A DNA stretch of 64,000 nt from Chamaecrista fasciculata (GCA_003254925.1 QANZ01036527.1:235689-299688); one strand, 5' to 3'; positions 12,282-23,935 are shown, numbered from the stretch's first letter. Made by a program: numbers and translations. Notes: a model not told the origin generated them from the sequence alone.

Positions 12282-13573
12282 TCAGAACGGCTTCTGCAGG
12301 TACATGAACATATCCTGCAACGGCGACATCTGATTGCTGCTATTTCCCAGAGTGGCATCAATGTAATTATACGGGAATTCGAGGTTCTTCTCCCACTCGT
12401 TCCATTTCGGCTCGCTCTGAACCTCGCTTGCGAACTCCGGCGACACCACGTGCTCCGAACAGCTCGAGTCTGTGTGCAGCTTCGGGATCGAATCCGACGT
12501 GTCGAAGTACATGTAATCGGTCATCGCCGCCGTCGACGACGGTGGAGGCGGCGGAGGTGGAAGTGCGCCGCCGTGGATCAAAATATCGGGCTTCTTATCC
12601 TCTTCCATTCCTGAGGAATATTCAGATTTCCGGCTGAAAGTGCTTTGAATTGCTTGCTGCTTCTCGATGCTTCCTTTCTTGTTGTAGATACGGCAAAGTA
12701 CCCAATCATCAAGCTGCAAAATGAAATCAGAACCGTCCGATCAATCATCGATCACTATTCGTTATCATCTTAGAAAGATAAGAAGGAATCATTTCTATTA
12801 ATAGATAAAGATAATTGGTTGACAAAACTTTCCACCATCAATTATTGTTCATGATTTAATTTAATGCCAAGATTTAACATCATCAGCTTCGTCACGCACT
12901 CACAAGTCACAACACATGCATGTGATGTGTGTGACAACGAAAAGTCGTGGAAGCGGGACCCAATGTAAAATGTCATTTCTACCCCTATGATGAATCAGGA
13001 AATGTAGGGTGATGATAGGGATAGGATCGTCATACCCTTAAGCTGTTTTTTTTGCGAGCGGAGCGATCCACATCGGCGAGACGATACTCGTGCATGATCC
13101 AATTGGTTTTCTCGCCTTTGGGTGCTTTTCCCGAGTAAAACACCAAGGCTTTCTTGATCCCGACCGGTTTAGGATGCCCGATCGGTTTATCGGCTCCGGT
13201 TGCCTTCCAGTACCCGCTTCCAGCCGCCCGGTTCGGTCGAGACCCGTTCGGGTATTTCCGGTCCCGAGGTGAAAAAAAATACCATTCCTTCTCTCCATAC
13301 AACGCCTTGCCTGTATTATTAGTCAAATTAAACTCAATTAAGCACTAGAATTTTCCAGAAATTAGAAACAAATTTAAAGAGAGAATTCAAGAAACAAGAT
13401 TGATTAATACCCGGAAGGTCCCATGGATCGTACTTGTAAAGGTCAATCTCAGCAATAATCGGAACAGCGATCTCCTGCGACGCACATTTACGGCAGAGAT
13501 AGTGCATCACCAGCTCCTCGTCCGTTGGATGGAATCTGAAGCCTGGTGGCAACTGTAGATCTGTTGAGGCCAT
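12282..13573 (-). CDS. NAC002/NAC032-like: NAC-domain transcription factor, ATAF subfamily, 3 exons
   Basis: Exons on the minus strand: 13573-13411, 13310-13036, 12713-12282, joined by GT-AG introns into 289 residues, the length of Arabidopsis ATAF1. The N-terminal 150 residues form the complete NAC domain with all five subdomains: [50 protein letters not shown], and WIMHEYRL ending in [13 protein letters not shown]. The variable C-terminus is acidic, Ser/Pro-rich, has a run of seven prolines and ends in LQKPF; it is the presumed activation region. Family members bind CACG-core sites as dimers in the nucleus and act in ABA, drought and wounding responses. The upstream ACGTG cluster fits such control. 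The position close to PBC matches Arabidopsis NAC032 next to PBC2. Confidence 0.95.
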
Positions 13574-13703
13574 TTTACTATTCCAAAAAAAAAAAAAAGT
13601 GGGAGAGATAATAAATGGGAAGATAAGGGATTGGTGTGTGTAAACTCTAAAGCTTAGAAGAACAAGGCGGCTGTTGAAACTTAAAAATTAAGGGATAGGC
13701 GAG

Positions 13704-13711
13704 TATATATA
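13704..13711 (-). promoter_or_regulatory. Probable TATA box of the NAC gene
   Basis: TATATATA lies 131-138 bases upstream of the ATG on the minus strand, in an otherwise GC-moderate promoter. The position leaves room for a 5' UTR of about 100 bases. It is the only good TATA candidate between the start codon and the ACGTG cluster. Confidence 0.6.
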
Positions 13712-13725
13712 GGGAAGAGAGGGGG

Positions 13726-14032
13726 ACACGTGGCAGGAGGAAGCGAGTGGTTTCTAGAAGACACGTGGGCGATAACATTATTTCTTGGGTGTGGTGTGTG
13801 TGCGCGAGAGAGAGCTAAGCTTTCTGTGCTGACGCGGAGGGACACGTGTCGAGCAAGGAAGTATGGTGCGTGCGTGTCGATAGCCCACATGAAATGATTT
13901 GGTCACTGCTTACGACACGAGTTTTGGACTGTGGTGCGAGTCGGTTCGGACCGGTGGCCTCGAGATTCGCGTGGAGTCGGCGCGTTGATTCCATCTGGCC
14001 CCAAATCCAACGGTTCCTTGGAAAGACACGTC
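13726..14032 (-). promoter_or_regulatory. Cluster of four ABRE/G-box-like ACGTG motifs upstream of the NAC gene
   Basis: ACACGTGGC (13726-13734), ACACGTGG (13761-13768), ACACGTGTC (13842-13850) and ACACGTCA (14026-14033) lie 150-460 bases upstream of the NAC start. The first three contain the CACGTG G-box core, the class of site bound by ABF/AREB bZIP factors. Multiple copies within a few hundred bases are the usual requirement for ABA responsiveness, and ATAF-type NACs are known to be ABA and stress induced. This is inference from motif density, not measured. Confidence 0.65.
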
Positions 14033-14196
14033 AGTGAGAGAAAATCCATTTCTTGCGTTGGATGATGATGATCATGCATCATATCATATCATCATCTCGC
14101 GTGATTTCTGATTTGTTACTTCTAAAGCATCGTGTCCCACCTAACTTAATTCACTCGAGCTCTGCAAAGTGGATACCTGCCTAGTATTTATTTCTA

Positions 14197-14700
14197 GAGA
14201 AAACCTACTATTTGGTCCCTCCTTTTTTATAGTTTTAACTATTTGGTTCCTACATTTTTGAAATAGATTATTTGGTCCATCAAAAATTAGAAATTTCAAT
14301 TCGTTAGTCTCTGTAGCATATCTCTGTTACTAGCATTGATAATCTGGCCGTTAAGTGCACAGGTAACACGTTAAATGCCATATATTTAACTATTTGGGAC
14401 CACCTAAGGCTTGAGATTTGAGAATGATTCAATAGTTTATGTATTATGAAGCTTCTCGTGTAATACAAATATTTGGGTCTGGTTCAATTTTAGACCGGTT
14501 TAGTTATGTTTGTTGGTCTGATTTAGTTAGTTTAGGTGATTAGAATGCTAAAGTGACATTTAACAGTATTATTTAAGTATTTAACGTTTGATAGTTGGTG
14601 ATTATGATAAATGAGAGACTAAATAGTTGTCATTTTTTATTTTTGAGGGACCAAATAATTGAAACTGTGAAAAATGAGAGACCAAATAATATATTTCCTC
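14197..14700. mobile_element. Fold-back MITE (CTATTTGGTCCCTCC family)
   Basis: The left arm has repeated ATTTGGTCC-type units beginning GAGAAAACCTACTATTTGGT. It is inverted on the right with GAGAGACCAAATAATATATT ending TTCCTC. The interior has no ORF of note. No exact target duplication was found, so the ends are approximate. It lies upstream of the NAC promoter. Confidence 0.65.
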
Positions 14701-16500
14701 TTGTATTTAGTATTCACACACACTTTAGTTTTTACTCTTTAACCTCGATCACTTACTTTTTAGTTTTTAAATTGGGCATATTCAGTGAATTGTACCCAAT
14801 AACCAATAGTCATTAAATTAATTAATTCCAACAATTAGCTAGCTAGGTCAATACTTATAAATAAATCATCATTAAAGGTACGTACACCTGTATTGCCTTA
14901 TATAAGAATCTCACATGCGCGCGTTAATTACTGGATATTTAAAGCGGAGTTAATTGATTTAGAGAAACTTGTCCTACGATATATTTGGAAATATGTGAAA
15001 ACTAATAAATTTATACACCTTGGAGAAATTAATTCTGAATATTCTCGTATCTCCTACTATATATATAAAGTGTGGGAAAAGTAATTGATGAATAGTGTTG
15101 GTGTGGATGATAAAAGCCCCAGAAAGGAGAGGTAAAAGTAAGGTATAGGTATAATAAATGGGTAATGTGACATTTTGGATGAGAGAAGACTGGATTCAAC
15201 GTTTCGGTTGGGACTTTGGTCATTGACATACACGTGTGGATCCCTTTCACACACACAGCCCAGGAAGTTACCAGGTAAGCTCCTTTCTCAACTCTTACTT
15301 ATTATTATCATTATTATTTTAATTTTACATTACCTTTTTCTTTCTCATTATTCCAGTCCACGCCCACCTTTTTAAATTCTTTTGCAATATTTATTAATTA
15401 ACCATCGCATGCGACAAAATTTGCTTACTCATCCATAAGAGTGAAAATAAAAGGAAAAAAATTATTTCTAATAAACTCATGATGTAGTCTCTAAAATATG
15501 ATAGGTTAACATTTCAATCTTTAAAAAATTAAAATGCATGATTTAATCTTAAAAAAATTAAATTTTATACTTTTTAGTTTTAAAAGAATAAATAGTATTT
15601 TTATTTATAAAAATGACTAATAATTATTTTATTTAATTCTTCAAAGCATCAAATTATAAATTTCAATATCTAGAAGATCGAATTATTATCTTGATAATCT
15701 TTAGAAGGATTAAATTGTTAATTTAATTTAAATTAAAAATTAAAAAATATATTTGTAATGTTGAGTAAATTTTCCAATTTAGTTTTTAAAAATTACTGAA
15801 TTAACAGTTTAGTCCCTTAATTATTTTTTTACAGTCTCTAAAACATTAAAATGATATACTATTTAATTTATTAAAGAGACTAATAAACATATTATTTTAA
15901 TCTTTGAAGGACTGAACTATATATTTTAATATTTCAATTACTAAATTATTAAATCGATCATTTTTTTAAATCAAAATTTTAATTTATTCTATAATATTCG
16001 AGTATTTGACTACTANTACCAAAAATAATTGCTCTTCCTTTTGCCAATCTTAGAATTATAACTCACCTCAATTAAAATTGAATTTTCCTCGGCTGTTACA
16101 TAGCCTCTGGATTTGTCTTTAAAGAAAAAATCAATGGTAATGATGTTAGAATGTATGTTCTAAGGATGCTTGTTCCTGAGGAAGGCAACTATAATAGTTT
16201 ATGTGTTTATGAAGCTTGTTTGATTTCACTTTCTGATGGACTTAATCCAAAAATGCTAATGAAGCTAGCATTAGCATGTATGGAGGTGTTTGTGTTTGGT
16301 GTGTAGCTGTGTAAGATATTATTAGCATTTAGCATCAATACACAAATAGATTTTGTGTGCTTTTCGTAGGTATAGCATATTATTAGCATCAGGGAAAGCA
16401 CAGAGATTGATGCAAGTGTTAATACAAATTACTATGCAGAATAAATCAGATTAGAGTATAGACTCATGTAAGATATTATTGTCAGCTAACTAAAATAAAT
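14701..16500. other. AT-rich intergenic DNA
   Basis: No gene is supported. Around 15470-16010 there is a stretch of A/T-rich phrases of the type AAATTATTAAT that look like a decayed repeat. An isolated N is at 16016. The part near 15160-15290 is less AT-rich and contains ACACGTGTGG, but I can connect it to no gene. Confidence 0.4.
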
Positions 16501-16510
16501 AAATATATAC

Positions 16511-16588
16511 CGACGGTGCTGTTTAAATTCCTGGACATAGGCAGATTTTGCTATCCTTGTATTGCAGATGATGATGATTCCGACAATG
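16511..16588 (-). other. Possible isolated short coding exon
   Basis: On the minus strand a good acceptor (TTTCTTTCAG) is followed by exactly 26 open codons, beginning IVGIIIICNTRIAKSAYV and ending QHRR, and then by a GTATAT donor. Further upstream on the same strand (about 16740-16800) another open hydrophobic stretch reads FLEGFFFAITLLLPF and could splice to it, giving a small membrane peptide. No start codon in frame was found and no family is recognised, so this may be the remnant of a small gene or chance. Confidence 0.25.
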
Positions 16589-16935
16589 CTGAAAGAAAGA
16601 ATTTCAGTTAATTAGTACTCAATTAGTTTGTTTACAAGACACATATGAATCACAAGTGACTAGTGAGCTTTAGGGATTAAAGATGCAAAAAAAATTAAGT
16701 AGAAAGGCTAGAGGGAAAGAGAGAAAGGAAGTTTATTTACACTAAAATGGCAAAAGCAATGTAATAGCAAAGAAGAAGCCTTCAAGGAAACATTGCAGAA
16801 GAGAAAATTGTAAGATGTTACGCTATAGACAAATATATATACATATATATATATTTACTGTAATTAACACCTCTGAATTTGTTTGGGGAAGAAGCTTATT
16901 TACTTCGACGGTGTATTCTTTCGCTGTAAAAATTA

Positions 16936-17452
16936 GGGTCAAAACCCCATTTTGGTCGACAGTGTTTACTCCAAATCCCGTTTGGTCTTTAATATTTTTT
17001 CTTCCCTTTTGGTCCTTAATATTTTTCAACATTTCTGGTTTAGTCCCTAATGTTTCATAATAGGTTCCATGATTGATCCCTAATTACTGAGGTGTGTTTC
17101 GGAAGCTTTTAGTCCTACTTTAATTCTCTTTTATCTCCCGTAACCGATATGATACCAGAGTTCACAAAATGCAGGCCGCTATTAAACTTAGTAGGTAAAA
17201 AAAACTTTGGATTAGAAATTTTCGTAATCATCAGGAACGCCGTGTATCTCGTCGAAAAGTTTGATGGAGAAGACGAACCTCGTCGGGAAAGCTCGGCGGT
17301 GGCAGCGGCGTTGTTGGTGGGTTGTGTTGCTGCTGACAGCGGTGGTGGTGGTAGTCATTGTGGTGAAGATGATGATGAATGAAGGACTTCGAGCGGAGGG
17401 ACCAAAACAAAACTTTGAGCAAACATGCGAGACCAAAATAGCACTTTGACCC
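16936..17452. mobile_element. Fold-back element (TTTTGGTC family)
   Basis: The left arm begins GGGTCAAAACCCCATTTTGG and runs through repeated GGTCTTTAATATTTTT units. The right arm ends ...CCAAAATAGCACTTTGACCC, the inverted terminus. The central 200 bases are unusually GC-rich and carry GGTGGTGG and GATGATGA microsatellites that open frames on both strands, but nothing there looks like a gene. The flanks do not show a clean target duplication. Confidence 0.6.
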
Positions 17453-18039
17453 AAAAAAAATCGAGGTTAGATTATAATTGACAATAATGTGAAACGTTGG
17501 GGGCAAAACTGACACAAAAACAAACGTTGGGGGCATAACTGAAAACTGACCCCAAATGTTAGAGGCACCAAGAGGTCTTTTGCCTAAGTCAATTATACCT
17601 CAACCCTTAACTAATTACAGAATAGTCCAGAATATTTGTCATCTTAAACAAACAGGTTCTTAGAAGTCATTAACAATTCTTCTTCTCTTACCCGAAAACA
17701 TCACTGTCACTTCATCATTGTCGTCTACTCTGTTCTCGTTTCCATCGACATGGTCCTTCTCGTCGTCGTCCCCAGCTTCCTAGTCTCCCCTAAATTACGT
17801 CCTTCTCAACTTCTCATCCATTTTCCTTCCCTTAAAACTGCCTCTCTCACTCATATTCTCTATTTTGTCTCTCTCTCTAAAGGGATTTTGAAGTTATTTT
17901 ACTTCTCAATTTCGACGACCACGACTGCACCACCACCGGAGATTGTGTATTAGCACCGAGAGCTAGAGGGATTGGTATTTCTGCTCAATTTCTCTGTATT
18001 CAAGACTCACCGGCAAGTTTGTTTGTGATTGTCGTAACT
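17453..18039. repeat. Repeat debris, tail shared with 18700-18830
   Basis: The stretch 17460-17585 (ACGTTGGGGGCATAACTGAA ... CTTTTGCCTAAG) has a diverged direct partner at about 18700-18830 (ACGTTGGGGGTATAACCGAA ... CTTTTGCCTAAA). The two copies bracket the LTR-like sequence described next. This suggests an insertion into a pre-existing fold-back element. The part 17640-17950 is CT-rich without a supported gene. Confidence 0.45.
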
Positions 18040-18540
18040 ATGAAAAATGTGTGAAAAGGGCTTTGGCCCAATTTTGGAAGTCCCACATCGTGTGGGATTT
18101 CTAAGTGGGGGGGTCCCTTGGTTATATAAATAGGACCCCCCTTCCCCATTTGTAATCACCCCAAACAATAGTATTCTCTCTTCTCTTATATAATATTGGC
18201 GGTGCTGCCCGGAGACGTAGGCATAATTGGCTGAACTCCGAAATCAATCTGGTGTGTTCTTTCTTATTTCTTATTTACTTATTTGTTATTTATTTGTGGT
18301 ATTTCTTTTCTTAGTTGGTAGATAATATTCAATAGATTTGGGTGGGATATTGTTGGGTTATATTGTTATAAACTTATGGGTAGAGAGGAATACTATACTA
18401 GTGGTTCTGCCTAAGGAGATTGGTCTTGTAAGTGGGATCGTTTGTGACCTCACCAATCTTTCCTGGAACTTCTGAAATAGTATAAACTCCTTAGGAGAGT
18501 TCAATATTTACCCCATATCCCCTTACAAAAAACAGAGGGG
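18040..18540 (+). mobile_element. LTR-like sequence (solo LTR or LTR plus leader)
   Basis: Contains a core typical of plant LTRs: AGTCCCACATCG followed by its inverted TGTGGGATTTC, a TTATATAAATAG TATA box at about 18122-18133, CCCATTTGTAATCACC, and the R/U5-type phrase GGAGACGTAGGCATAATTGG followed by CTGAACTCC. No second LTR and no iMet primer-binding site (TGGTATCAGAGC) were seen next to it, so I call it a solo or broken LTR. Borders are approximate. Confidence 0.5.
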
Positions 18541-18831
18541 AGAGATTTCCGAGTTTCTCAAGTGCAAGGACCAATTCGTTAAATATGACAAACATTTTGG
18601 ATTGTTCTATAATTAGCTAAAGACTCATGTGAATGAAAAATCTTGAGAGAATGGAGAATTTCTAAACATTGGAAATTTAAGGACCTTAAAACTTAAAAAA
18701 TGTAAGGTTGGGGTATAACTGGCTCAAATGTGAAATGTTAGAGATATAATTGACAAAAAAAAACGTTGGGGGTATAACCGAAAATGACCTCATATGTTGG
18801 GGTACCAATAGTACTTTTGCCTAAAAATTAA

Positions 18832-19683
18832 GTTCAAAACCCCATTTTGGTCCTTAATGTTTACTCCAAATTCTGTTTTGGTCGTTAATATCTTTTTTCG
18901 TTTTGGTCCTTAATGTTTTCCAACAATTCTGTTTTAGTCTCTAACGTTTCCTAATAAGTTCAACGATTGATCGCTAACTACTGATTATAGTTGTATACTT
19001 GTATCTCTCTCATTTTAAGTCTTAAACTCTTAATGCAATAAAATTGAGTTTAACCGAAACGAACATTAACGTATACATTTAGAACCAAAATAATCATTTA
19101 ACAAATTTTAAATAACTCCCTCACCCCTTCCTTGAGTTTAAAATTAAATGGATAGAGAAATTTACAAGTATTTCTATTATATTGTAGAAATTGTTGATTT
19201 TTATTTTGATCTTTGATGAAACAGCTACAAATCGCATGAAGAATTTGAGTGATTGAGCGGAAACCTGCAAAAAATGAGAATATTTGACCTATTTTATAAT
19301 ATACTTTAGAGTTTAAAGTATCTTTCAAGTTTCAACAAATAACCATGCACATATCACACAAAGTAATGAAAATGTGAAAAAGATCAAAGTTTTAAAAATA
19401 GATCGGGCATTAAACCAGTTGAGATAACAGTTCAATGATTCAAATTCGAATGTGACGAATTCAGAGTTACGAGTTCCTCTTAACAAGTCCTTTGAACTTG
19501 AAATGAGAGACAAGAGAAATGTGACCAAATTCAATAGATTGAGACTAAAATGAAACATTTTATCAATTTTTAGGACCAAAATGAATCATTTAGCCAACAT
19601 TTAAGACTAATTTGAACATTTTGAAACATAATAGACCAAAATGAACATTAAAGCATATATTTTGGACCAAAATGACCCTTTAA
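18832..19683. mobile_element. Large fold-back element (ATTTTGGTCCTTAATG family)
   Basis: The left arm starts near TTCAAAACCCCATTTTGGTC with units GTTTTGGTCCTTAATGTTTT. The right arm is the inverted GGACCAAAATGACCCTTTAA. The interior contains a conserved block (TTTGAACTTGAAATGAGAGAC and GAATTCAGAGTTACGAGTTC) also found, diverged, at 37800-37930 and, inverted, at 32860-32940. So three relatives of one element lie in the window. No transposase. Confidence 0.6.
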
Positions 19684-19961
19684 CTAAAATAAAATTTAGA
19701 CTCGCAATTCATCCAACATAGTTAATTTAATGTTAATTAAGGATTGACCATGCATGTAATAAAAATGCATTAAATTTAGTTACTTATATAAATAAGCTTA
19801 AAATAACTAACTCATGAAAATATGATGGTTTCAGAGTGTGATTAAGCATGCATTGTCTTAATTTAAAGAGCACTATACATTAAAGAATTCTTTCATTAAT
19901 ATTATATAACATCATAATTCATACATGCGCATGTTGATATATAGTTATTTGCCTAAAATAA

Positions 19962-20619
19962 GGAGGCATTTGGTACACGGATTGAAAAAATAGTCCCGGG
20001 ATTGTGAGCTCCGAACTAGAGTAATCCCGTGTTTGATATGCGGATTGGAAAATTAGTCCCGGGAATATTGTATTCTAAGGTGGGATTAGTCTAATCCCAT
20101 GACATGGGATTATTTTTTCCATTCAAAATGGCTTTATAACCCCTAATTAATTTCCCCTAATTCATTCTTTCTCTACATTACATGACAACAATCTTATTGA
20201 TTATTTCTTCACTTTGGATCCAGGGTTGAAAAAAGATATTGTGACTGTTATGAAATAATATTTTTCTCATGAATCTATTAATGTTATTTAAAAATTTTGA
20301 TTATGATATAATTATTTCTTTATAATATGATATTTTTCACATGAATTGTTTTGAAGAATTTCTATATTTGATAAACTAGTAGTTGATAATAAAAAGTCAA
20401 TGGCATATTTGTAAAAGTATTAAACATTCCCAGGAATATCAAAGTTGAACCAAACATAAGATTATAACATTCTTGGGAATATTGCAAAATAATTCTAGAA
20501 TTATTTTAACTCATCCAAACAGACATTTTTATAATTATGGGAATCTCATTCCTGGGAATCACATTCTTGGGAATGTGATTTCCGGAAATGAAAAAATAAT
20601 TCATATACGAAACGCCCCC
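19962..20619. mobile_element. PIF/Harbinger-like MITE with TAA target duplication
   Basis: Terminal inverted repeats GGAGGCATTTGGTACACG (left) and CATATACGAAACGCCCCC (right) are flanked on both sides by TAA (19959-19961 and 20620-20622). A TWA three-base duplication and GGSGGC...TTTGG type ends are the hallmarks of PIF/Harbinger MITEs. Subterminal repeats of the phrase TTCCTGGGAATC/CCCGGGA add to the fold-back character. No ORF. Confidence 0.8.
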
Positions 20620-20639
20620 TAAAAGTCTAATTTAGTTCT

Positions 20640-21855
20640 TTTTTGAAGTAGGATTTAAGTCATAAACGCATAAGCATAAGCATAAGCAGGGTAATATAAT
20701 AAAAACCCAGCCATAAGAAACGCATAAGCATAATCAGAGCAATGTAATGAAATGTTCAAAACAAAACCCAGCCATATAGGAAACAGAGCAATTATCTTCA
20801 GTGTACTAACTCAGTATATATGTTCAAGCATCCAAGCACAAATTGAAAAAAACTTCATGAGTTATGACTAAACAAAAAGTTACTTGTAAAATTTTTGGAC
20901 GATGATGGTTTTACCTTATCCTAGATAAGGTTATTAATCCAGACATTTCCCTAGATGATGGTTTTACCTTNACGCCCTCCAACACCCACGATCAATCGTG
21001 GTCCGTATATATGCCTTGATAATTTTCACGTTGATTTTGTGAGATAATAGGCCACGGCATCCAATGATGCAAACTTATATAGATGCATTGATCATTGCCG
21101 AAGTTTATAGCTCTTCAACCACACATTAAAGTATTCTCAAAATAATTAAATGCATTTCATTATAATAGATTGATTCAAAATCTAACATAATGAGATTGTA
21201 GGTATAATAACCAAATTAAATGAAATTATATAATTTGGTGTGATCAAATGGAGCCGACCTTACACGAAACTTACTTTAAAAGGCTTGCAAGTGGTTGGCT
21301 TGACCTTTCAGATTAAAGTTTCTTTGTCCAAATCTTTAATTTTCTTCTGAACTACAAAAAAAAAAAAAAATTGTCTAAGTGAATTGAACACGTTTTGATT
21401 ATTTTTTTAGTTCCTACTTGGTCCTATTGATTGGGATGTAAATTAAAGTTAAAACGAAAAATATTATTTTAAAAGCATAAACAAAGATGCTACAGCCGCC
21501 GAAAATTCCTCAAAATAAATGCATTTCTTTAAATTCCAGTTCACACCTATTTTTAGTTTTGCAATTTCAACGTTGTTAATAAGTCCACCACTTTAATTAA
21601 TTTAACTAGAAATTAATTAACAGTCCACAATACTTTACGAATAATTAATTATTTCGACTCATGACTTGTGGTGGTAGAAAATTTAAATTTCAATGTAAGG
21701 CTCGATTTTCAGCCGTCTATTTTGGATGCATGCATGCCTAATTAATATATGCTTTCACTTAATGGTTATTACTTATTAATCAAATTATATTAAAATTTGT
21801 TTTTGTCGTTTTATGATTTGAACTTTGAGAAAGTAAAAGTTGTCACTTTTATATA
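20640..21855. other. AT-rich intergenic DNA with short direct repeats and a suspect join
   Basis: CATAAGCATAAGCATAAGCA and the phrase AAAACCCAGCCATA are each repeated within 20660-20780. A single N stands at 20971. The 17 bases before it (GATGATGGTTTTACCTT) repeat those at 20901-20917, as expected when two contigs are joined in a short repeat. No gene seen. Confidence 0.4.
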
Positions 21856-22377
21856 GGTAAAAGTACTAATTTCGTCCCCAAACTTTATACCAACTGTTTC
21901 GTCTCCAAATTTTTTTTGTTGTCAACTTCGTCCCCAAACTTTACACTAACTGTCAATTTCATCCCCAATCTTTTTTTACTGTCAATTCATCCCCAAACTT
22001 TACATCAACTGTCAATTTAGTCCCCGATCTTTCACATTTTCGTCAATTTTATCCTTTGACTAACTTCTTTTAATAAATTAACGACAGACTGCATCTTATT
22101 TTTGAATCTAAGTTAGAATTTGAGTTCCTTTTTCTATCAATTTTACATTATATATTGTTAGCCACATAGATTTTATCGTCAATATTTGGCTAAAGTAAGA
22201 GCAAAGGATAAAATTGAACAAAATGTGAAAGATTAGGGACGAAATTGACAGCAAAAAAATATAGGGGACAAAATTGACAGCATGTGTAAAGTTTGGGGAC
22301 GTAATTGACACCAAAGAAAGATTGGGGACGAAATTGACAGCAAGTGTAAAGTTTGGAGACGAAAGGGTACTTTTGCC
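21856..22377. mobile_element. Fold-back MITE (TTTCGTCCCCAAAC family), 10-bp target duplication
   Basis: Starts GGTAAAAGTACTAATTTCGT and ends GAAAGGGTACTTTTGCC. The arms are arrays of units such as TTTCGTCCCCAAACTTTA and the inverted TAAAGTTTGGGGACGAAATT. The exact 10-bp repeat CTTTTATATA stands at 21846-21855 and 22378-22387. It is related in sequence and layout to the element at 1278-1655. No transposase. Confidence 0.88.
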
Positions 22378-23014
22378 CTTTTATATATTTCACAAATGAA
22401 TATGTATAGTATATATATAATTGATGGCAAATGGCATGACTTTCCATTATAAAGTTATATAACCTTGGAAGTTTTGCATATGGTATATGTTCTTGTTCAT
22501 TTATAGATTGTGGGGTTTCGGAATAGATCGACGATAAGGTTGAGGTTTTCAAACACATTAACCTTATCTTCTTAGCACTATTTTACTTTATTTATCGGTT
22601 GGTCTCTCAGTGATTAATGAAATAAAATTCTGAGGAGTCATATATATGATTCTAATTAATATTATAATAATTAATTCAAAACGTACTTAGGTGATGATAA
22701 TATTTATTTGTGATATTTTAGAGAAAAAAGCCAAAAACTAAGTAACTAGAATTGATGCAAAATCTTTGGGGGAAGCAAACGTAAGTAAGCAATTAAGCAT
22801 GCAGAAATATATGTATATCTGACTAAAACAAAACTTTGATCTACCGATTGATGATCAATTATAATTTTTTTTATCATCAATATATATTAATTACTTCATT
22901 CAATTTTTAACCGTGTTAACGATGATGAGCCGTCAGTTATAATTTATAACTTATAACCTTGTGCGGATGAAAATTAGATGGAAAAAATAATCAAAATCAA
23001 TATGTAGTAAAAAA

Positions 23015-23206
23015 NNNNNNNNNNNNNNNNNNNNNNNNNNNNNNNNNNNNNNNNNNNNNNNNNNNNNNNNNNNNNNNNNNNNNNNNNNNNNNNNNNNNNN
23101 NNNNNNNNNNNNNNNNNNNNNNNNNNNNNNNNNNNNNNNNNNNNNNNNNNNNNNNNNNNNNNNNNNNNNNNNNNNNNNNNNNNNNNNNNNNNNNNNNNNN
23201 NNNNNN
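23015..23206. other. Assembly gap (192 N)
   Basis: A run of N bases. The sequence on both sides is AT-rich repeat-like DNA (poly-A/T runs and AAAATTGA phrases similar to fold-back arms), which probably caused the gap. Confidence 0.99.
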
Positions 23207-23599
23207 TAATATAAAATTGATAGAAAAAAATTCAAATTTTAACTTATATTGAAAAACAATATATAGAAATTGTTGTTAATTTATTGAAAGTAATTAATCA
23301 AATAATAAAATTGATTAAAATGTGAAATTTGAGAATAAAATTGACAATAAATAAACATTAAAGACAAAAATAAAAGTTAAATGTAAAATTTGAAGAAGAT
23401 ATTTAATTTTTTTAATAAATTTCATTAGAGATATTTTTTTTCAAGATTCAAACAAGATTTCCCTATATTATAAGAGTCTAATCTCTTCTATTAAGTATAG
23501 CTTTTGTTAGTATCTATCTATTTATCTCTATCTTTTTATTTTGTTTTTGAAAAATTTTAGTTTTACTCATATTGTGCATTTGAGGTGTATATATATATA

Positions 23600-23935
23600 T
23601 GTTTGTCTATAAAGCATGGACACTGACACGGATATGGAACACGACACGGACATGAACACACTGATATGTTAGATTCTTAAAATTATATAACACGACACGA
23701 CATATATTTATATATAAAAATAATTAAAAATTCACAAATTTTTATGAAAATTTAAAAATTACAATATTTATTCATAATATATGTCATATGTGATATTATT
23801 TTCTATTGTTTGCTATGATAAAGTTACAAAAAATTGATTTTATATTTTGAAACTTATAAATATGTGTCGTGTGGGTGTCATACATGAACACGTGTCTGAC
23901 ACGGTGACACGCTGTCAAAATAGTATGATAAAAGA
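23600..23935. repeat. Inverted repeat rich in GACACG
   Basis: The left phrase GACACTGACACGGATATGGA...CACGACACGGACATG faces the right phrase GTGTCGTGTGGGTGTCATAC...GTGTCTGACACGGTGACACG across about 200 AT-rich bases. This gives an imperfect fold-back with a clearly different motif from the TTTGGTCC family. It is probably another MITE. Ends not defined. Confidence 0.5.

Noticed and set aside
12201-12637. Plus-strand ORFs opposite the last NAC exon
   Set aside because: Shadows of the GC-rich minus-strand coding exon; the NAC reading is unambiguous.
17149-17536. ORFs on both strands in the centre of a fold-back element
   Set aside because: Produced by GGTGGT and GATGAT microsatellites; no homology recognised and the arms belong to a MITE.
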